DNA of 10,970 nucleotides from an uncultured Bacteroidia bacterium (GTDB lineage: Bacteria; Bacteroidota; Bacteroidia; Bacteroidales; UBA932): contig CADBUS010000045.1 of assembly GCA_902797895.1 (NCBI GenBank), positions 1 to 10,970 of the forward strand, given 5' to 3'. A program made the position numbers and the translations under genes. The notes under the pieces were generated by a model. That model saw nothing but the letters and a program-made list of their open reading frames with translations, searched no databases and was not told the origin of the DNA. This document shows positions 8,707 to 10,970 of this stretch, piece after piece. How positions within the stretch are numbered: the stretch's first letter is position 1; every line of letters starts with the position of its first letter.

Positions 8707-10386
8707 ATGGAGAATTATAATAACATATTAGTTCACTTGCTCAATCATTCGGAGAATGAAGTAGTGGAGTTTAAAGCAGCTAAGAAAAACTACGATGTGG
8801 ATGACTTGGGCAAATACTTCTCCGCTTTAAGTAACGAGGCTAATCTCCGCGAACATGACTTTGCCTGGATTGTATTTGGTATTGACAACAAGACACATAT
8901 AGTAACAGGTACGAATTTTAAGGAGGGTGAGCAAGCACTGAATAGATTGAAACAGGACATGTCTCTACATACAACCGACAACCTGATTTTCAGAGAGATT
9001 GTACCTCTTTGCGTAGAAGGGAAGCGAGTGCTGATGTTCAAAATCCCCGCATCTCCACGTAATATAGTGATGCACTGGAAAGGAATTGCTTATGCTCGTG
9101 ATGGTGAAAGTCTGAAACCGTTAAATCAAACCAAACGAGACGAGATACGTCACCAGTCACCCATTCCAGATTGGACAGCGCAATTGGTTCCCAATGCCAC
9201 TATTAACGACCTTGACGAATTAGCTCTTGCCACGGCAAGAATTATGTATAAGAAAGTGCATAGCAACATCCTTGCCCAAGAAATAGATGGATGGAGCAAG
9301 GAGGATTTTCTTTGCAACAGCAATATGATGCGTGATGGTCAGATAACTAGAGCCGCTATATTACTCCTTGGTAAGCCACTATCACTCAATAAGATTCATC
9401 CAGCTGTGGCTCAAATTACATGGACATTGCAAGATGAGGAAGAGATTGTGGATGACTATGAGCATTTTACCATTCCCTTCCTGTTGACCGTTGATAAGGT
9501 TCTTGCGAAGATACGCAACAAGACTATGCGAGAATTGCCGGGTGGTACTTTGTTTCCAGATACAATGAAGCAGTATGATGACTATACTATTCGTGAGGCT
9601 TTGCATAATGCCATCGCTCATCAAGACTACACTTTACAGCAACGCATTGTCTTTGTGGAGAGTCCCGGAAAACTCTATTATGGTAATGGCGGCTCATTCA
9701 TTCCTGGTACTATAGAAAAAGCCCTTGAACATAAAGGTCCGCAGTTACACTACCGCAACGAATGCCTTTGTAAAGGGATGGTACATTTCAATATGATTGA
9801 TACCGTTGGTCGTGGCATCAAGAAGATTTTTATGGAACAGAAAAATCGTTTTTTCCCAATGCCTGATTATGACATTGACAATGAAAATCGCACTGTGGGC
9901 GTGACAATTTATGGGAAGATGTTGGACCAAAAGTATTCGGAACTGTTGAAGAGTGACAACAAATTGACACTCAAAGAATGTGTCTGGCTTGATGCTGTTC
10001 AGAAACATCGGCCTATTACTAAACAGGCCATTGCCCATTTGAAGGAACGAAAACTTATAGAGGGTCGTGGCTCAGATCTCAGTATTTCTTTAGGCGTAGC
10101 AAGAATTACGCATCAAGTCGGCCAATACACGAAGAATAAAGGTTTGGCTTTCGACACTCTTAAAAAGCTTATTCTCCAGTTGGCTCATAATGCAGGTGAG
10201 GGAGGATTCAAAAGAGCAGATGTGTATGAAGCAGTAGGCCATGCTCTTCCATCCTTTAAAGACTACAAATCTAAACAGTATTATATTAGTCGTATTTTGG
10301 TACAACTGCACAAAGAAAACCTAATTACCACCTTTGGAAGAAAATGGGTAATTACCGAAAAAGGAGAGGTGCAAATTCGCACGTAA
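8707..10386 (+). CDS. AlbA_2/Schlafen-type DNA-binding protein with GHKL-like ATPase segment, RM-embedded accessory gene
   Basis: This 559-residue protein belongs to the COG2865-type group often annotated as ATP-binding protein or RecG-related transcriptional regulator. The N-terminal AlbA_2 (Schlafen) domain covers about 10-145: ENEVVEFKAA (16-25), LGKYFSALSNEAN (34-46), WIVFGIDN (54-61), and AYARDGESLKPL (128-139). A middle segment has RAAILLLGK (215-223). A HATPase_c_4-like region follows: REALHNAIAHQDY (296-308, N-box with Asn301), VESPGKLYYGNGGSF (317-331) and DTVGRGIKKIF (365-375). The tail (about 415-559) looks like two helical, winged-helix-type units, including PITKQAIAHLKERKLIEGRG and the end KWVITEKGE. 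No signal peptide or membrane segment is seen. It lies between hsdM and hsdS, 3 bp after hsdM, so a role in controlling or assisting the RM system is likely but not proven. A nuclease or RNA-binding role is an alternative, since Schlafen domains in other proteins cleave RNA. Confidence 0.85.
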   Translation: MENYNNILVHLLNHSENEVVEFKAAKKNYDVDDLGKYFSALSNEANLREHDFAWIVFGIDNKTHIVTGTNFKEGEQALNRLKQDMSLHTTDNLIFREIVPLCVEGKRVLMFKIPASPRNIVMHWKGIAYARDGESLKPLNQTKRDEIRHQSPIPDWTAQLVPNATINDLDELALATARIMYKKVHSNILAQEIDGWSKEDFLCNSNMMRDGQITRAAILLLGKPLSLNKIHPAVAQITWTLQDEEEIVDDYEHFTIPFLLTVDKVLAKIRNKTMRELPGGTLFPDTMKQYDDYTIREALHNAIAHQDYTLQQRIVFVESPGKLYYGNGGSFIPGTIEKALEHKGPQLHYRNECLCKGMVHFNMIDTVGRGIKKIFMEQKNRFFPMPDYDIDNENRTVGVTIYGKMLDQKYSELLKSDNKLTLKECVWLDAVQKHRPITKQAIAHLKERKLIEGRGSDLSISLGVARITHQVGQYTKNKGLAFDTLKKLILQLAHNAGEGGFKRADVYEAVGHALPSFKDYKSKQYYISRILVQLHKENLITTFGRKWVITEKGEVQIRT

Positions 10387-10412
10387 TTCGCACATAAAAC
10401 GCACGTAATTCG
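10378..10412 (+). repeat. 13-bp perfect direct repeat CGCACGTAATTCG, two copies, 22-bp period
   Basis: CGCACGTAATTCG occurs at 10378-10390 and 10400-10412, start to start 22 bp; the next bases are also similar (CACATAAAA and TTTATAAAG). The first copy spans the stop codon of the preceding gene. A further GCGTAATTCG is at 10488-10497, and shorter AATTCG motifs lie at 10374-10379 and 10514-10519. The 22-bp spacing puts both copies on the same face of the helix, as in operators bound by dimers. Confidence 0.8.
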
Positions 10413-10465
10413 TTTATAAAGTATGCGCTCAAACGAAATAATATTGATATACAATGTGTTACAAG

Positions 10466-10479
10466 ATATGCGCGCATAT
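10466..10479. repeat. Perfect 14-bp palindrome ATATGCGCGCATAT
   Basis: The sequence ATATGCGCGCATAT is identical to its reverse complement. It lies centrally between the first and last AATTCG motifs in the gap before hsdS. With no spacer it is a poor RNA hairpin but a good candidate for a symmetric site bound by a protein dimer. Confidence 0.75.
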
Positions 10480-10518
10480 AAGTATGAGCGTAATTCGTGC
10501 GAAAAGTGAGTGAAATTC

Positions 10519-10539
10519 GATTGTGCAAGAATCACAATC
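10519..10539 (+). repeat. 7-bp inverted repeat with 7-nt loop just before hsdS
   Basis: GATTGTG (10519-10525) and CACAATC (10533-10539) are perfect inverted copies around CAAGAAT. The stem ends 20 bp before the hsdS ATG. It is followed by CGGCC rather than a T-run, so it is unlikely to be an intrinsic terminator. It could be a leader hairpin that influences ribosome access, or a dyad operator. The left arm overlaps the last base of the fifth AATTCG motif. Confidence 0.6.
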
Positions 10540-10559
10540 CGGCCAAAAGAGATATTAAA

Positions 10560-10970
10560 ATGGAAACAAAGAAACTACGTCAAAAGATATTGGACCTTGC
10601 TATTCGTGGAAAACTTGTGCCACAAGACCCTAATGATGAACCTGCATCTGTTTTGTTGGAGCGCATACGAGCTGAGAAAGAACGCTTGATTAAGGAAGGT
10701 CAAATTAAGCGTAGTAAGAAGTCTGCCACTTCTGATACGCCCCATTATGAGAATGAGGGGCCATTTGAAGTGCCTGAAAGTTGGGAGTGGACAACGATAG
10801 GCAAACTCTGTTCATTTCTTTCTCGGGGAAAATCGCCAAAATATTCAGAGGAAAGAAAATATCCTGTGTTTGCCCAAAAATGTAATTTGTATGATGGAGA
10901 TATTTCACTGGAGAAGGCTCGCTTCTTAGATCCTGAAACGATTAGTAAATGGAGCGATGAATACAAATTA
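10560..10970 (+). CDS. hsdS: Type I restriction-modification system, S (specificity) subunit, 3' partial
   Basis: HsdS recognises the two halves of the target sequence through two target-recognition domains and positions two HsdM subunits on it. Only the first 137 residues are in the window; the frame is open to the end. The N-terminus METKKLRQKILDLAIRGKLV followed by PQDPNDEPASVLLERIRAEK (about 21-40) is the conserved helix-plus-loop of Bacteroidota and related HsdS proteins. A short basic linker (49-56) and the PFEVPESWEW entry motif (68-77) then lead into the first target-recognition domain, of the restriction endonuclease S family. The ATG at 10560 is preceded by a weak purine-rich stretch (AAAAGAGA). 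Whether the second domain and the full length are present cannot be seen. Confidence 0.93.
   Translation, partial: METKKLRQKILDLAIRGKLVPQDPNDEPASVLLERIRAEKERLIKEGQIKRSKKSATSDTPHYENEGPFEVPESWEWTTIGKLCSFLSRGKSPKYSEERKYPVFAQKCNLYDGDISLEKARFLDPETISKWSDEYKL

Larger units (their letters stand above)
10387..10559 (+). promoter_or_regulatory. 173-bp non-coding leader/operator-like region before hsdS
   Basis: This is the only sizeable gap in an otherwise tightly packed operon. It holds most of the direct repeats, a 14-bp palindrome and a stem-loop near the hsdS start. The CGCACG-AATT element at 10400-10412 is also partly complementary to GCGTAATTCGTGCG at 10489-10502 (six plus four pairs around a bulge), so a long-range fold is possible. 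I found no TAnnTTTG promoter here, nor a hairpin followed by a T-run. hsdS may therefore be read from the upstream promoter, with the region acting on DNA (operator) or RNA (leader). Confidence 0.5.

Noticed and set aside
10374..10519. CRISPR array before hsdS
   Set aside because: The repeated unit is only 6-13 bp, spacings are irregular between clusters, there are no uniform spacers and no cas genes are nearby.

Overview
The window looks like chromosomal DNA of a member of the Bacteroidota, most likely the order Bacteroidales. The evidence is AT-rich DNA, weak or absent Shine-Dalgarno sequences, a SusC-like/OMP_b-brl_3 outer-membrane protein with a carboxypeptidase-regulatory-like N-terminus, a GSCFA-domain protein, and a TAnnTTTG-type -7 promoter element before the restriction operon. 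I cannot name a genus from the sequence alone.

The left part (1-4453) holds ordinary chromosomal genes. A TonB-receptor-like outer-membrane beta-barrel protein runs rightwards and is cut at its 5' end by the window edge. A leftward pair converges on it: queG (epoxyqueuosine reductase, tRNA queuosine pathway), overlapping by 29 bp a GSCFA-family SGNH-like hydrolase gene. An imperfect inverted repeat lies between the convergent stop codons and may be a bidirectional terminator. The QueG protein carries an unusual Thr/Ala-rich insertion just before its first iron-sulfur motif.

The right part (4573 to the window end) is a type I restriction-modification locus in the order hsdR - hsdM - accessory gene - hsdS. 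It starts 119 bp upstream of, and divergently from, queG. HsdR is the ATP-dependent translocase and nuclease, HsdM the adenine methyltransferase, and HsdS the specificity subunit, cut off by the window end after 137 residues. Spacing is 6 bp between hsdR and hsdM and 3 bp between hsdM and the accessory gene, so these three are probably one transcript. The accessory gene encodes a 559-residue AlbA_2/Schlafen-type DNA-binding protein with a GHKL-like ATPase segment and C-terminal helical, probably winged-helix, regions.

The most interesting part is the 173-bp gap between the accessory gene and hsdS, the only sizeable gap in the operon. It and the end of the preceding gene hold five AATTCG motifs, several at 11- or 22-bp intervals, with a perfect 13-bp direct repeat. 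A perfect 14-bp palindrome and a 7-bp-stem inverted repeat 20 bp before the hsdS start are also present. It reads like an operator/leader controlling hsdS separately from hsdR and hsdM, with the neighbouring AlbA_2 protein the obvious candidate regulator; that link is inference. No RNA genes, CRISPR arrays, integrases or insertion sequences were seen.
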